Positions 25,609-33,486 of a stretch of DNA of 64,000 bases are shown here, one piece after another. Numbering within the stretch: the first letter of the stretch is position 1; the number at the start of each line of letters is the position of its first letter. Source of the stretch: an uncultured SAR86 cluster bacterium (lineage in GTDB: Bacteria; Pseudomonadota; Gammaproteobacteria; Magnimaribacterales; D2472); contig CACKRJ010000003.1 in assembly GCA_902602595.1 (NCBI GenBank), positions 1-64,000 on the forward strand. The letters run 5' to 3'. Position numbers and translations under genes: made by a program. The notes beneath the pieces were generated by a model. It was not told where the DNA came from. It did no database searches and worked only from the letters and a program-made list of their open reading frames with translations.

Positions 25609-27291
25609 ATGAAAAGAATGCTAAGCTTTATACTGATTTTAATTATGTCTAACTCCGGATATGGATACGATCGAATAACAGGTGAAAAATTTGCCAGTAG
25701 GTCTGAGATAATTGGCCAGAATGGAATGGTAGCAACGAGCCACCCTCTTGCAACTCAAATCGGTTTAGATATTTTAAAAAAAGGTGGTACTGCTATAGAT
25801 GCTGCAATTGCCGCCAATATTGCTTTGGGTCTAATGGAGCCAACTGGTAATGGCATAGGTGGAGACCTATTTGCAATTATTTGGGATGCTAAAACAAAAA
25901 AACTTCATGGTTTAAATGCAAGTGGGCCTGCCCCAAAAAATATTACAATTGATTACTTTGTTGAACAGGGCCTTAAAAAAATTCCATCCTATGGACCTCT
26001 ACCAGTAACTGTTCCTGGTGTAGTCGATGGATGGGTTAAGTTGCATGAAAAATTTGGGAAAATAGATTTTAAATCTTTGTTTGAACCTACCATTGAATAT
26101 GCTAAATCAGGCTTTCCAATTACAGAGACAATTGCCTATTACTTAGATCGGTCTCAAAAACGTTTCGAAAGTTATCCTAATTTTAATAATGTATGGGTGA
26201 AGAATGGTCGCATGCCAAAAAAGGGAGAAATTTTTAAAAATCCTCAACTTGCAAAAACTCTAGAAATTATCGCATTAAAAGGTAGAGCTGGATTTTATGA
26301 GGGACCCATTGCGCAAACGATGGCAGATTTCATTCAATCTCAGGGAGGCTTTTTAACTTATGAAGATTTAGCTTCTTTTCATTCAGAATGGACCCCTCCT
26401 GTCTCATCTAATTATAGAGGCTATGATGTTTGGGAATTACCTCCCAATGGACAAGGAATTGCAGCTCTACAAATTTTAAACTTGCTAGAAAATTATGATC
26501 TTAAATCTCTTGGACTATTTAGCGCTGAATATATTCATCTGTTTACAGAAGCAAAGAAACTCGCTTTTGCTGATAGGGCAAAATATTATGCTGATCCATT
26601 ATTTGAAAATATACCTGTTGAACAACTCATTTCAAAGTCTTATGCAAAAGAACGGGTGAAACTTATTGATGTCAATGATGTTGCTCAGACTGACGAGGCT
26701 GGAGTTTTAAAAAATGGTGATACCATTTATTTAACAGCTGCAGATCAATATGGAAATATGATCTCGCTCATTCAAAGTAATTATCGAGGCATGGGCTCTG
26801 GCATGGTGCCACCTGGATTAGGTTTTATGCTCCAAGATAGAGGTGAGCTCTTTAGTTTAGATAAGAATCATAAAAATGCCTTAAAGGGTGGCAAAAGACC
26901 ATTTCATACAATCATTCCAGCATTCGTGACCAAAGACGGAGAGCCATTTATGAGTTTTGGCGTTATGGGTGGAGCAACTCAACCTCAAGCACATGCTCAA
27001 ATCATTATTAATATGATTGATTTTGGTCTCAATCTTCAAGAAGCTGGAGATGCACCAAGAATCGTCCACAGTGGGTCTTCTCAACCAACAGATGAAATTA
27101 TGAAGGATGGAGGGACACTTAGCATTGAAAGTGGGTTTGGTATTGAGATTGAAAAACAATTACTTAAAAAAGGTCATAACCTAAAATATGAAAAAGGCAT
27201 CTTTGGTGGCTATCAAGCCATCATGCTCAAAGATGGGGTTTACTATGGTGCCTCAGAAACCAGAAAAGATGGGCAAGCTTCTGGTTACTAA
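25609..27291 (+). CDS. gamma-glutamyltransferase family protein
   Basis: A 560-residue Ntn-hydrolase precursor. I place the start at ATG 25609, followed by a signal peptide (MKRMLSFILILIMSNSGYG); the in-frame GTG at 25591 lies inside the tRNA. The large-subunit motif GGTAIDAAIAANIALGLMEPTGNGIGGDLF and the small-subunit GSGMVPPGLGFMLQDRG are typical. Autocleavage should occur before T372 (GDTIYL), the nucleophile. The enzyme would hydrolyse glutathione or other gamma-glutamyl compounds in the periplasm. It overlaps the convergent VOC gene by 4 bases. Some GGT-like proteins act on other amides, so the substrate remains open. Confidence 0.92.
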   Translation: MKRMLSFILILIMSNSGYGYDRITGEKFASRSEIIGQNGMVATSHPLATQIGLDILKKGGTAIDAAIAANIALGLMEPTGNGIGGDLFAIIWDAKTKKLHGLNASGPAPKNITIDYFVEQGLKKIPSYGPLPVTVPGVVDGWVKLHEKFGKIDFKSLFEPTIEYAKSGFPITETIAYYLDRSQKRFESYPNFNNVWVKNGRMPKKGEIFKNPQLAKTLEIIALKGRAGFYEGPIAQTMADFIQSQGGFLTYEDLASFHSEWTPPVSSNYRGYDVWELPPNGQGIAALQILNLLENYDLKSLGLFSAEYIHLFTEAKKLAFADRAKYYADPLFENIPVEQLISKSYAKERVKLIDVNDVAQTDEAGVLKNGDTIYLTAADQYGNMISLIQSNYRGMGSGMVPPGLGFMLQDRGELFSLDKNHKNALKGGKRPFHTIIPAFVTKDGEPFMSFGVMGGATQPQAHAQIIINMIDFGLNLQEAGDAPRIVHSGSSQPTDEIMKDGGTLSIESGFGIEIEKQLLKKGHNLKYEKGIFGGYQAIMLKDGVYYGASETRKDGQASGY

Positions 27292-27689
27292 CCCATTCTT
27301 TTTAAAGCGCAGATTTTATTACCTGAAGGATCTCTAAGATATGCTAAATACATATCTGTTCCCATTAATTTTTTAACATCTCTTATGCCTGGAGGTCCCT
27401 CACACGACTCTCCACCATTATCAAGACCCGCTTGATGCCAAGCATTACCAGTTTCAACATCAGGAACTGTAAAACCAATAGTACTTCCATTACCTACAGA
27501 AGAAGGCTCACCGTTGATTGGTTCAGAAATAATAAACATATTTTTTTCATGAATATAAATATATCTTTTTTGATCAGTTGTATTAATAGATAAAATTCCA
27601 GGCTTGCAACCGAGAGTGCCTAAAACTGCATCATAAAAATTTTTTGATGCCTCTATATCATTAGCTCCAACCATAATGTGACTAAACAT
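27288..27689 (-). CDS. VOC (glyoxalase/bleomycin-resistance) family protein
   Basis: A 133-residue protein with the double beta-alpha-beta fold signature of the vicinal oxygen chelate family: MFSHIMVGANDIEASKNFYDAVLGTLG at the start and YLAYLRDPSGNKICAL at the end. Members bind a divalent metal and act on glyoxals, catechols or antibiotics. It lies 16 bases after the rhodanese gene on the same strand and converges with the gamma-glutamyltransferase gene, a loose hint of a glutathione-related role. Confidence 0.87.
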   Translation of the reverse strand: MFSHIMVGANDIEASKNFYDAVLGTLGCKPGILSINTTDQKRYIYIHEKNMFIISEPINGEPSSVGNGSTIGFTVPDVETGNAWHQAGLDNGGESCEGPPGIRDVKKLMGTDMYLAYLRDPSGNKICALKRMG

Positions 27690-27705
27690 ATTTATTTCTC
27701 CGTTA

Positions 27706-28065
27706 TTAAATTAAGAATTGCTTTTCAGCGCCTTGATCAAGGATATCTTGAAATCCCACTAAATTAAAAACTTTTTGATAGCCAACTTTTTTTAAATTAT
27801 ATCCAGCAATAGCTGATCTAATCCCTACTGCACAAAAAACGTAGACAGAAGTATCAAATGAAATTTCATCATTATTATTTAATCTAAATTCTATAACGCC
27901 TTTAGGTATGTGAATTGACCCTTGAATTGTTCCAGAGGCTTTTAACTCTTCTTGCTGACGAACATCTATCATTACTTTTGGATTTGAATCATTGTTAAAG
28001 TCTTCTAATGCAACTCTTGGAATAACTGCGTCTGCTTTTGCAAGTAACTCTTCTGTATAAGTCAT
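27706..28065 (-). CDS. rhodanese-like sulfurtransferase
   Basis: A 119-residue single rhodanese domain. The catalytic loop is VFCAVGIRSA with the active Cys present; VMIDVRQQEEL and GSIHIPKGVIEF are the other conserved parts. I use the ATG at 28065, because the longer frame begins with TTG at 28104 inside the transporter gene. It follows the DMT transporter by 7 bases, so the two are co-transcribed. It could move sulfur from thiosulfate or a persulfide to a cytoplasmic acceptor. Confidence 0.87.
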   Translation of the reverse strand: MTYTEELLAKADAVIPRVALEDFNNDSNPKVMIDVRQQEELKASGTIQGSIHIPKGVIEFRLNNNDEISFDTSVYVFCAVGIRSAIAGYNLKKVGYQKVFNLVGFQDILDQGAEKQFLI

Positions 28066-28072
28066 ATAAATA

Positions 28073-28933
28073 TCAGGACTTTGTCTTATTTGATGAATTA
28101 GCAAAGTACATCCCCATCATAACAAATATAAAACCACCAAGAATAATTAACGTTATTTTTTCCTGAAGAAATATAGCACCCCAGATAATGCTAAATACTG
28201 GTAGAAGATATGTAAGAGTGGCTGTCTTAACAGCACCAATTTTGTCAATCAATCTAACATAAGCCAAGTAGCCTAAACCAGTTGAAATAACTGCCAACCA
28301 TAACAATGCTAGAATAGAATTTATATCTGGCATTTCATTTTGTAAATTAAAAGAAGCCAGGGGAATCATAAGCAAACCTCCAAATAACATCGACCAACCT
28401 ATTAGAACGATTTTATCTGAATTTGAATGATACTTTTGGAGATATACAGCGTTAAATGCATAGCATAAAGAGCCAATCATCGCGCACATACTTGCAATAA
28501 ATGTAGTTGATCCATTAGATGGATTTACCAGAATTAATACGCCAATAAAACCAAGAAACAACCCAATTATCTGCTTTAAAGTTACGGATTCTTTTAACCA
28601 AAAGTATGCAATGACAGTGGTTAAAAATGCAGTTGTGCCATTTAGTATTCCAAGCATATTTGAAGTTGCTCCCAGTGAAGCAAAAGCAAACATTGAAAAA
28701 GGAATAGAATTGCTCACTATTGCAATAATCAAGATTGATGGGAAATAAGGCTTAAACAATTGCCTTTTGCTCTCTCTTAACAAGAAAGGCAGGAAAACTA
28801 TGCCTGCAATTAATAATCGTAAAGTCACTAGAAGAATTGGCCCAAAAACTACCGCAGATATTTTTATAAACATAAAAGCGCTGCCCCAAATAGCAGCCAA
28901 TGCAGTTAGTAAAATCCAGTCTTTTAATTCCAT
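28073..28933 (-). CDS. EamA/DMT-family transporter
   Basis: A 286-residue membrane protein with about ten hydrophobic helices forming two EamA repeats (first repeat begins WILLTALAAIWGSAFMFIKIS, second near GFIGVLILVNPS). Drug/metabolite transporters of this kind usually export amino acids or metabolites. It is first in a set with the rhodanese and VOC genes. A structured region with tiny ORFs and an intrinsic terminator (29014-29040) lies directly upstream on the same strand, so expression may be controlled by read-through. Confidence 0.88.
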   Translation of the reverse strand: MELKDWILLTALAAIWGSAFMFIKISAVVFGPILLVTLRLLIAGIVFLPFLLRESKRQLFKPYFPSILIIAIVSNSIPFSMFAFASLGATSNMLGILNGTTAFLTTVIAYFWLKESVTLKQIIGLFLGFIGVLILVNPSNGSTTFIASMCAMIGSLCYAFNAVYLQKYHSNSDKIVLIGWSMLFGGLLMIPLASFNLQNEMPDINSILALLWLAVISTGLGYLAYVRLIDKIGAVKTATLTYLLPVFSIIWGAIFLQEKITLIILGGFIFVMMGMYFANSSNKTKS

Positions 28934-29013
28934 TGATTACTATCAGTTTTGAATGATGAAGAATTTTAAACTAATAAAAAAATTTAGGTTGATAATTTAA
29001 ATATAAATTATCT

Positions 29014-29040
29014 AAAAAGAAGCCTCCGAAAGGAGGCTTC
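29014..29040 (-). terminator. intrinsic terminator or attenuator upstream of the DMT gene
   Basis: On the minus strand a perfect 9-bp stem (GAAGCCTCC / GGAGGCTTC, plus-strand 29019-29027 and 29032-29040) with a 4-base loop is followed by TTTTT (29018-29014). It lies about 80 bases before the transporter ATG. This is a textbook Rho-independent terminator. Confidence 0.85.
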
Positions 29041-29043
29041 AAA

Positions 29044-29069
29044 CTATCAGAGTTAAATAAGTCTGATAG
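29044..29069. repeat. inverted repeat in the leader
   Basis: CTATCAGA at 29044-29051 and its exact complement TCTGATAG at 29062-29069 form an 8-bp hairpin with a 10-base loop, immediately before the terminator on the minus-strand transcript. It overlaps the end of the third tiny ORF, so translation there would melt it. Confidence 0.6.
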
Positions 29070-29224
29070 GCGAATTCGGTAATTCACCTCTTGTCAAAAG
29101 GCGAACCCTCCGTTTCCTAATTTAATATAAATACTAATAAGATCACCTCCTGTGCAAGGGCATTAAAACAAGCATAAACAAATCCCCTTAGTAATTTGTA
29201 TATGCGACATCTAATTAAATTATA
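29053..29224 (-). promoter_or_regulatory. structured leader with three possible tiny ORFs
   Basis: This fills most of the gap between the 77-aa gene and the DMT gene. A TATAAT box (plus-strand 29219-29224) has a weak -35. Downstream, AAGGGG with 8-base spacing precedes ATG 29175 and a 10-codon ORF (MLVLMPLHRR, stop at 29143). Its last codons form AGGAGGTGATC, an 11-base match to the 16S anti-Shine-Dalgarno tail; the only start at good spacing is a rare ATT (29138), opening a 14-codon ORF that ends at 29094 with a TTGA overlap. A TTG at 29097, 8 bases after GGAGGG, opens the third ORF (MTRGELPNSPIRLI, stop at 29053). Whether they are translated is unknown; the layout resembles a translated attenuator leader. 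Confidence 0.5.
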
Positions 29225-29273
29225 TAGAGAAATCCTTTAAATTAAAGATTGTTGTAAAGCAAAAAGTGAATAC

Positions 29274-29507
29274 TTAGTGTAATAATTCTGGTTGATAATA
29301 TTCTGTGTTTTCAACCAAACTTAGCTTAATTGATTGGATCTCTTTTGGCTCTTGAATAGTATTAATATCTAAATACTCAATTGCTTTTTGTATATCTGCA
29401 CCAAAATATTTAAAGGCTATAGTCTTTAAGCCTGCACTTTTATCAACAAAAGCCTCATACTCGTTAAAGATTGGATCTAAAGGGTTTAAATGTATTAAAT
29501 TATTCAT
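29274..29507 (-). CDS. orphan 77-aa protein downstream of an SOS box
   Basis: A 77-residue acidic, soluble-looking protein with no signal peptide, no membrane segment and no family I recognise. The start is ATG at 29507. The striking feature is upstream: a nearly perfect LexA box at 29518-29537, ending 11 bases before the start, with a fitting promoter. The protein is therefore probably made during DNA damage. Small SOS proteins elsewhere include DinI, SulA and TisB-type peptides, but I see no similarity to them. No ribosome site is visible, so translation may start on a very short leader. Transcription could continue into the tiny-ORF leader and stop at the terminator at 29014. Confidence 0.65.
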   Translation of the reverse strand: MNNLIHLNPLDPIFNEYEAFVDKSAGLKTIAFKYFGADIQKAIEYLDINTIQEPKEIQSIKLSLVENTEYYQPELLH

Positions 29508-29517
29508 AATATTATTA

Positions 29518-29537
29518 TACTGTATATTTATACAGTA
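29518..29537. promoter_or_regulatory. LexA-binding site (SOS box)
   Basis: TACTGTATATTTATACAGTA differs from the E. coli consensus SOS box at one central base. The outer CTGT...ACAG halves are perfect, and the 20-mer is an exact inverted repeat around a TT centre. It overlaps the -10 box and start of transcription of the minus-strand promoter at 29537-29565. It also lies 68 bases upstream of the plus-strand SnoaL-like gene, so it could control either or both. Confidence 0.85.
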
Positions 29538-29565
29538 TTTAATAACATTATTAAAACTAAGTCAA
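29537..29565 (-). promoter_or_regulatory. putative promoter of the 77-aa SOS gene
   Basis: On the minus strand, TTGACT (29565-29560) and TTAAAT (29542-29537) are 17 bases apart. Transcription would begin within the LexA box, the usual arrangement for SOS repression. Confidence 0.5.
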
Positions 29566-29605
29566 CTATTGGCTAAAAATGGTTAATCAAACAAAATAGT
29601 TACCA

Positions 29606-30115
29606 ATGAAAAATAATAATATCAAAGACAGAATTGAATCTATTCATGCTGTTAGCACTATTAAAAATTTAAAATTTAAATATTGGAATGCTTGCGATTT
29701 AAAAAAACCTGCTGAAATTCTTAGTTGTTTTTGTATGGATGATGTTTACATTAATTTTGAAGATTTTGGTATCTTCTCTTCAGCTAAAGCCATGGTAAAA
29801 AAATATGAGCTTGATTCATGTCATGATCATTTGCTTGAACAGCATGCAGGTAAAAATGAAATTATTAAATTACTATCAAGCAACGAGGCATCGGGGTTTT
29901 GGTCATTATCCTATAACTTAATTGATACTCTAAAAAATATTAATCTTTATATTACTGGCACCTACGAAGACTTATATGTTCGTGATGAGAATAATAATTG
30001 GCTCATTAAAGAAACAGTCTTCAAAAAAAGAACCAGTATGTATAGATCATTATCTTCAGGTCAATGCTCCAACCCAAGAATTTATAGAAGCTTAGATGGC
30101 AAAAAGATTATCTAA
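29606..30115 (+). CDS. SnoaL/NTF2-like protein
   Basis: A 169-residue cytoplasmic protein with the SnoaL_4 / NTF2-like pattern: an N-terminal helix (IHAVSTIKNLKFKYWNACDL), a catalytic-type region with CMDDVYINFEDFG, and a C-terminal strand YEDLYVRDENNNWLIKETVFKKR. Related proteins include polyketide cyclases, dehydratases and the small subunit of ring-hydroxylating dioxygenases, so function cannot be fixed. Its 3' end overlaps the convergent VOC gene by 24 bases. The SOS box is upstream, which may or may not affect it. Confidence 0.75.
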   Translation: MKNNNIKDRIESIHAVSTIKNLKFKYWNACDLKKPAEILSCFCMDDVYINFEDFGIFSSAKAMVKKYELDSCHDHLLEQHAGKNEIIKLLSSNEASGFWSLSYNLIDTLKNINLYITGTYEDLYVRDENNNWLIKETVFKKRTSMYRSLSSGQCSNPRIYRSLDGKKII

Positions 30116-30505
30116 GTTTTTAAAGGCTTTAAATTCAAGCGCGTTTCCACTTGGATCTTTAAGAAACATTGTGCGCTGCTCACCTGGTTTGTCTGCAAAA
30201 CGAACTTTAGGTTCAATAATGAAAATTTGGTTTTTATTTTTTAATTGCTTTACAAGAGCGTCGAACTGATTAAAGTTCAGGATCACTCCAAAATGTGGAA
30301 CTGGTACTTCATCCCCATCAACGGGATTAGTGTTTACTCTGTTAGTTTCTTCGACAAAATGACAAACCAGCTGATGACCAAATAAGTTAAAATCAATCCA
30401 AGAGTCACTTGACCTACCTCTCTGACACCCAAGTGTGTTTTCATAAAACTCAGCTGCTGTAACTAAATCATTGACAGGTATAGCTAAGTGAAATGGATTC
30501 TTCAT
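30092..30505 (-). CDS. VOC family protein
   Basis: A 137-residue vicinal oxygen chelate protein. The start FHLAIPVNDLVTAAEFYENTLGC and the end RTMFLKDPSGNALEFKAF are diagnostic; H6 and E near residue 126 would be metal ligands. This subgroup resembles glyoxalase-like or dioxygenase-like enzymes. It overlaps the convergent SnoaL-like gene by 24 bases and is divergent from the DUF885 gene. Confidence 0.87.
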   Translation of the reverse strand: MKNPFHLAIPVNDLVTAAEFYENTLGCQRGRSSDSWIDFNLFGHQLVCHFVEETNRVNTNPVDGDEVPVPHFGVILNFNQFDALVKQLKNKNQIFIIEPKVRFADKPGEQRTMFLKDPSGNALEFKAFKNLDNLFAI

Positions 30506-30562
30506 GCCTAAATCATTGGTTAAATGCTAAAATCAATATACTACATTAGGCAAAGGAATATT

Positions 30563-32380
30563 ATGAAAAAATTATTAAAGTATGTTGGCTATCTTGCACT
30601 AAGTGGCTTAGCTATTGTATCGCTATATTTAACAAATTTATTTTTGATGAAGCCATATTCAATTGATCATTATCTAGCCAAAGAGCTAACTTTAAGCCTA
30701 TTAGATTCACCAGAATTTATGACGTATATCGGAATTTTTGATCGATTCAATGCTATTTTAAAACATAATCAGAAGCTCAGCATTGATACCTTAGAAGATG
30801 GTGAAGAAGATTATCAAGACACTTTAAAGCATCTAAAAATGCTCAAAAAATATAACTCGGATGGCTTAACAGATGTGCAAAAGATTACACAAAAAATAGC
30901 TATTTTTGATACAGAAAACAGTATTGATAGATTTGAGAACTTTAGATTTCATTCTTATCCATTCAATCAAATAAGTGGCAATCATCTTAATCTTGTTGAG
31001 TTTATGACAGATACGCATCCCATTAGAAATTATAGAGAAGCCACAGATTACATTAAAAGGGTCAGATTGTTTGATGATTCTATGAAGTCAGACTTAGTTT
31101 GGCTAGAGGAACAAAAGAAATTAGGCATTTTTGCTCCTCAGTTTGTCTTTGATCATGTTATCACGCAACTAAAAGAATTAATTGCCTACACAGATAATAA
31201 CAACCCCTTGATGCAGGTATTTATAAGAAAGGTTAATAAGTTGCAAATCTCAACTAAGAAAAAGGAAGCTTTGTCTAGTGAGTTGAGTGAGGTTATTAAA
31301 TCTGACGTAAAGCCAGGCTATGAATTAATCTTGCAATTCATGGAGAGTAATTACGATCAGGCAAATAAGTTTCATGGGGTTTGGTCCTTACCAAATGGTG
31401 ATGCCTTTTATGCATCTCGTCTCCGGTCTTATACAACAACAGATTATTCAGCTGAAGAAATCCATCAAATTGGTCTTTCGGAGGTTGAAAGGATTGGAAA
31501 CCGAATGAAAGAGATCTTTATTCTGTTAGGTTATGAAGTAAATAAGCCTGTTGGTGAGATGATGAATGAGTTGAATGAAAGTCCAGATTTTCTTTATGCC
31601 GATACCCCAGATCGAAAACAAATTGTGATTGCTGATTACAATCAAATGGTGAAGGAAGCAGAAGAAGATGTTAGACCCTACTTTGAAAGATTTCCAATCA
31701 GCCCTGTAGAAGTAAGAGCTGTACCCGAATATTCAGAAAAAACTGCTGCTGGAGGTTATTACCAAGCTCCAAGCTTGGATGGATCACGTCCCGGTGTTTT
31801 TTATGCAAATTTATATGATATTAAGCAAACACCAACATTTGGCATGAGAACTCTTACATTTCATGAGGCTGTTCCAGGCCATCATTTTCAAATTGCTCTT
31901 AATCAAGAAAATGAAGATTTAACACTATATAGAAAGATGGGTTATAGAACCTCTGCTTTTACTGAAGGCTGGGCTTTATACTCAGAGCAGTTAGCTGTAG
32001 AAGTTGGAATGACCAAAAATCTATATGATGAGCTTGGAGTTCTACAAAGTGAAATGTTCAGAGCCAATAGACTGGTTGTCGATACTGGCTTGCATTATAA
32101 AAAATGGACAAGAGAAAAAGCCATGGATTACATGAAGAGAACTACTGGTATGTCAGATACAGAAGTTAGAGTTGAAATTGAACGATATATTGTTTGGCCT
32201 GGTCAAGCAACTAGTTACAAAATGGGCATGCTAAAGATTTTAGAATTAAGACAAAAAGCACAAGATTCATTAGGTGAAAAATTCGATATTAGAAAATTTC
32301 ATACAATAGTTCTTGATCAAGGAATAGTTCCTTTATTTATCTTAGAAGATATTATTAATGAGTGGATAAAATCGTCTTAG
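30563..32380 (+). CDS. DUF885 family metallopeptidase-like protein
   Basis: A 605-residue exported protein. I use ATG 30563 because a good ribosome site (AAAGGA) precedes it and a hydrophobic N-terminal segment follows (VGYLALSGLAIVSLYLTNLF), either a signal anchor or a signal peptide. The zinc-type motif HEAVPGHHFQ, then a second ligand region FTEGWALYSEQL, are typical of DUF885, whose members are thought to be carboxypeptidase-like metallopeptidases. It probably works in the periplasm on peptides. Its stop overlaps the convergent membrane-protein gene by 4 bases. Confidence 0.9.
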   Translation: MKKLLKYVGYLALSGLAIVSLYLTNLFLMKPYSIDHYLAKELTLSLLDSPEFMTYIGIFDRFNAILKHNQKLSIDTLEDGEEDYQDTLKHLKMLKKYNSDGLTDVQKITQKIAIFDTENSIDRFENFRFHSYPFNQISGNHLNLVEFMTDTHPIRNYREATDYIKRVRLFDDSMKSDLVWLEEQKKLGIFAPQFVFDHVITQLKELIAYTDNNNPLMQVFIRKVNKLQISTKKKEALSSELSEVIKSDVKPGYELILQFMESNYDQANKFHGVWSLPNGDAFYASRLRSYTTTDYSAEEIHQIGLSEVERIGNRMKEIFILLGYEVNKPVGEMMNELNESPDFLYADTPDRKQIVIADYNQMVKEAEEDVRPYFERFPISPVEVRAVPEYSEKTAAGGYYQAPSLDGSRPGVFYANLYDIKQTPTFGMRTLTFHEAVPGHHFQIALNQENEDLTLYRKMGYRTSAFTEGWALYSEQLAVEVGMTKNLYDELGVLQSEMFRANRLVVDTGLHYKKWTREKAMDYMKRTTGMSDTEVRVEIERYIVWPGQATSYKMGMLKILELRQKAQDSLGEKFDIRKFHTIVLDQGIVPLFILEDIINEWIKSS

Positions 32381-32955
32381 AAATTAGATTTAGATTGCCT
32401 TAAAATTGGTTTTAGAAATATTGATAGAAAAATAAAAATAACAAGAACTCCAAGCATATCACCGATAAAAAACCTAAGAACCTGATTAATATCTGCTTCC
32501 ACAGGTTCAAAATTTGCATGAATTTGGGATAAATAAACATTTACCATCAATGCATTAAAAAATGCAGATATCATTGTGATTAAGCCTATATGCTTATAAT
32601 TTCTCTTATTTAGAGGGCTTTGGATAGTTCTTCCAAGAGGAAATCCAAAAAATCTCAATACAATTAATGCAGCAGGTACTGATAAAACGCTTATAGCTGA
32701 AGGAATCCATAATGCAAAATTATATGCATCTTCTGCTAAATAATATGGGCCCCATAGCTCGGCTAAGTAGAGACCAGGTATTGATCTCCAACCAAAGTAT
32801 ACTACCATCAAAACCCTAGCAGCATGAGGTAAGTATAAAAGGCTTCCCATCCAGTTAGGAATAATTCCAGATTGCACTGAAAAAAAGGACCAAATAATCC
32901 ATAGAACTGATGAAAAAACAAAGCCTGTCATAGAGATCAAAAGTAAATTTTTCAT
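32377..32955 (-). CDS. membrane protein, MASE1-like
   Basis: A 192-residue integral membrane protein with about five hydrophobic helices and no soluble domain. The stretch YLPHAARVLMVVYFGWRSIPGLYLAELWG resembles the start of MASE1 sensory membrane domains, which are usually fused to kinases or GGDEF domains. Here nothing is attached, so it may be a stand-alone membrane unit or an unrelated protein. It lies 24 bases downstream of a small HTH regulator gene on the same strand. Confidence 0.65.
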   Translation of the reverse strand: MKNLLLISMTGFVFSSVLWIIWSFFSVQSGIIPNWMGSLLYLPHAARVLMVVYFGWRSIPGLYLAELWGPYYLAEDAYNFALWIPSAISVLSVPAALIVLRFFGFPLGRTIQSPLNKRNYKHIGLITMISAFFNALMVNVYLSQIHANFEPVEADINQVLRFFIGDMLGVLVIFIFLSIFLKPILRQSKSNF

Positions 32956-32979
32956 TCTTTTGTGATTTAAGTTAAAGTT

Positions 32980-33276
32980 TTAAGAAATGCTATTCAATTG
33001 AATGATAGATTCGCGACCATCCTCTTCAGATTGAAAAAAAGATATTATGCCTTCTGAAGACAACTTCTTCATAGTTTTGTATACAGTAGATCGAGACATG
33101 CCAGAATTTATAACAATTTCTGAAATATTTGATCCTTTCTCGCCGGATGCTGAACGTTTAATAATAGTATAAAACACCCTAAGTTCATTCGGAGTAAGAT
33201 GCCCGAGGTTAAGATCTTTCTCTAAACCGTCGAGCATATTCAGAGCGTCAGTGATATTTTGGTAGAATTCATTCAT
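32980..33276 (-). CDS. small MarR-like winged-helix regulator
   Basis: A 98-residue DNA-binding protein starting at ATG 33276 (a longer frame begins with GTG at 33336, but its extra 20 residues do not look like part of the fold). The winged helix reads LTPNELRVFYTIIKRSASGEKGS, then ISEIVINSGMSRSTVYKTMKKL as the HTH, and a wing at GIISFFQSEEDGRES. It may control the membrane-protein gene that follows. No ligand can be inferred. Confidence 0.78.
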   Translation of the reverse strand: MNEFYQNITDALNMLDGLEKDLNLGHLTPNELRVFYTIIKRSASGEKGSNISEIVINSGMSRSTVYKTMKKLSSEGIISFFQSEEDGRESIIQLNSIS

Positions 33277-33362
33277 GACTGTTATGGTAAAAAATTTTAT
33301 TTTAAATACTGTAAATGAATATAAAATATATGTCACTTTTTATAAGTTAGAATACTTATATG

Positions 33363-33452
33363 TGGCGGAGAGACGGGGATTCGAACCCCGGAACCAGTTG
33401 CCTAGTTACTACCTTTCCAAGGTAGCGCAATCGACCACTCTGCCATCTCTCC
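33363..33452 (-). tRNA. tRNA-Ser (anticodon GGA)
   Basis: A 90-base class II tRNA with encoded CCA. The anticodon arm is CTACC-TTGGAAA-GGTAG, giving GGA. A long variable arm (TAACTAGGCAACTGGTT region) and acceptor GGAGAGA/TCTCTCC confirm tRNA-Ser. It lies between the small regulator gene and the FtsX-like gene. Confidence 0.97.
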
Positions 33453-33486
33453 GGATTAATGCTGTAGCATTTTACATTAACTAAAC

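Noticed and set aside
29141-29151. Plus-strand GATCACCTCCT resembles the 3' end of 16S rRNA
   Set aside because: No other rRNA sequence surrounds it; it is the complement of a long Shine-Dalgarno on the minus strand.
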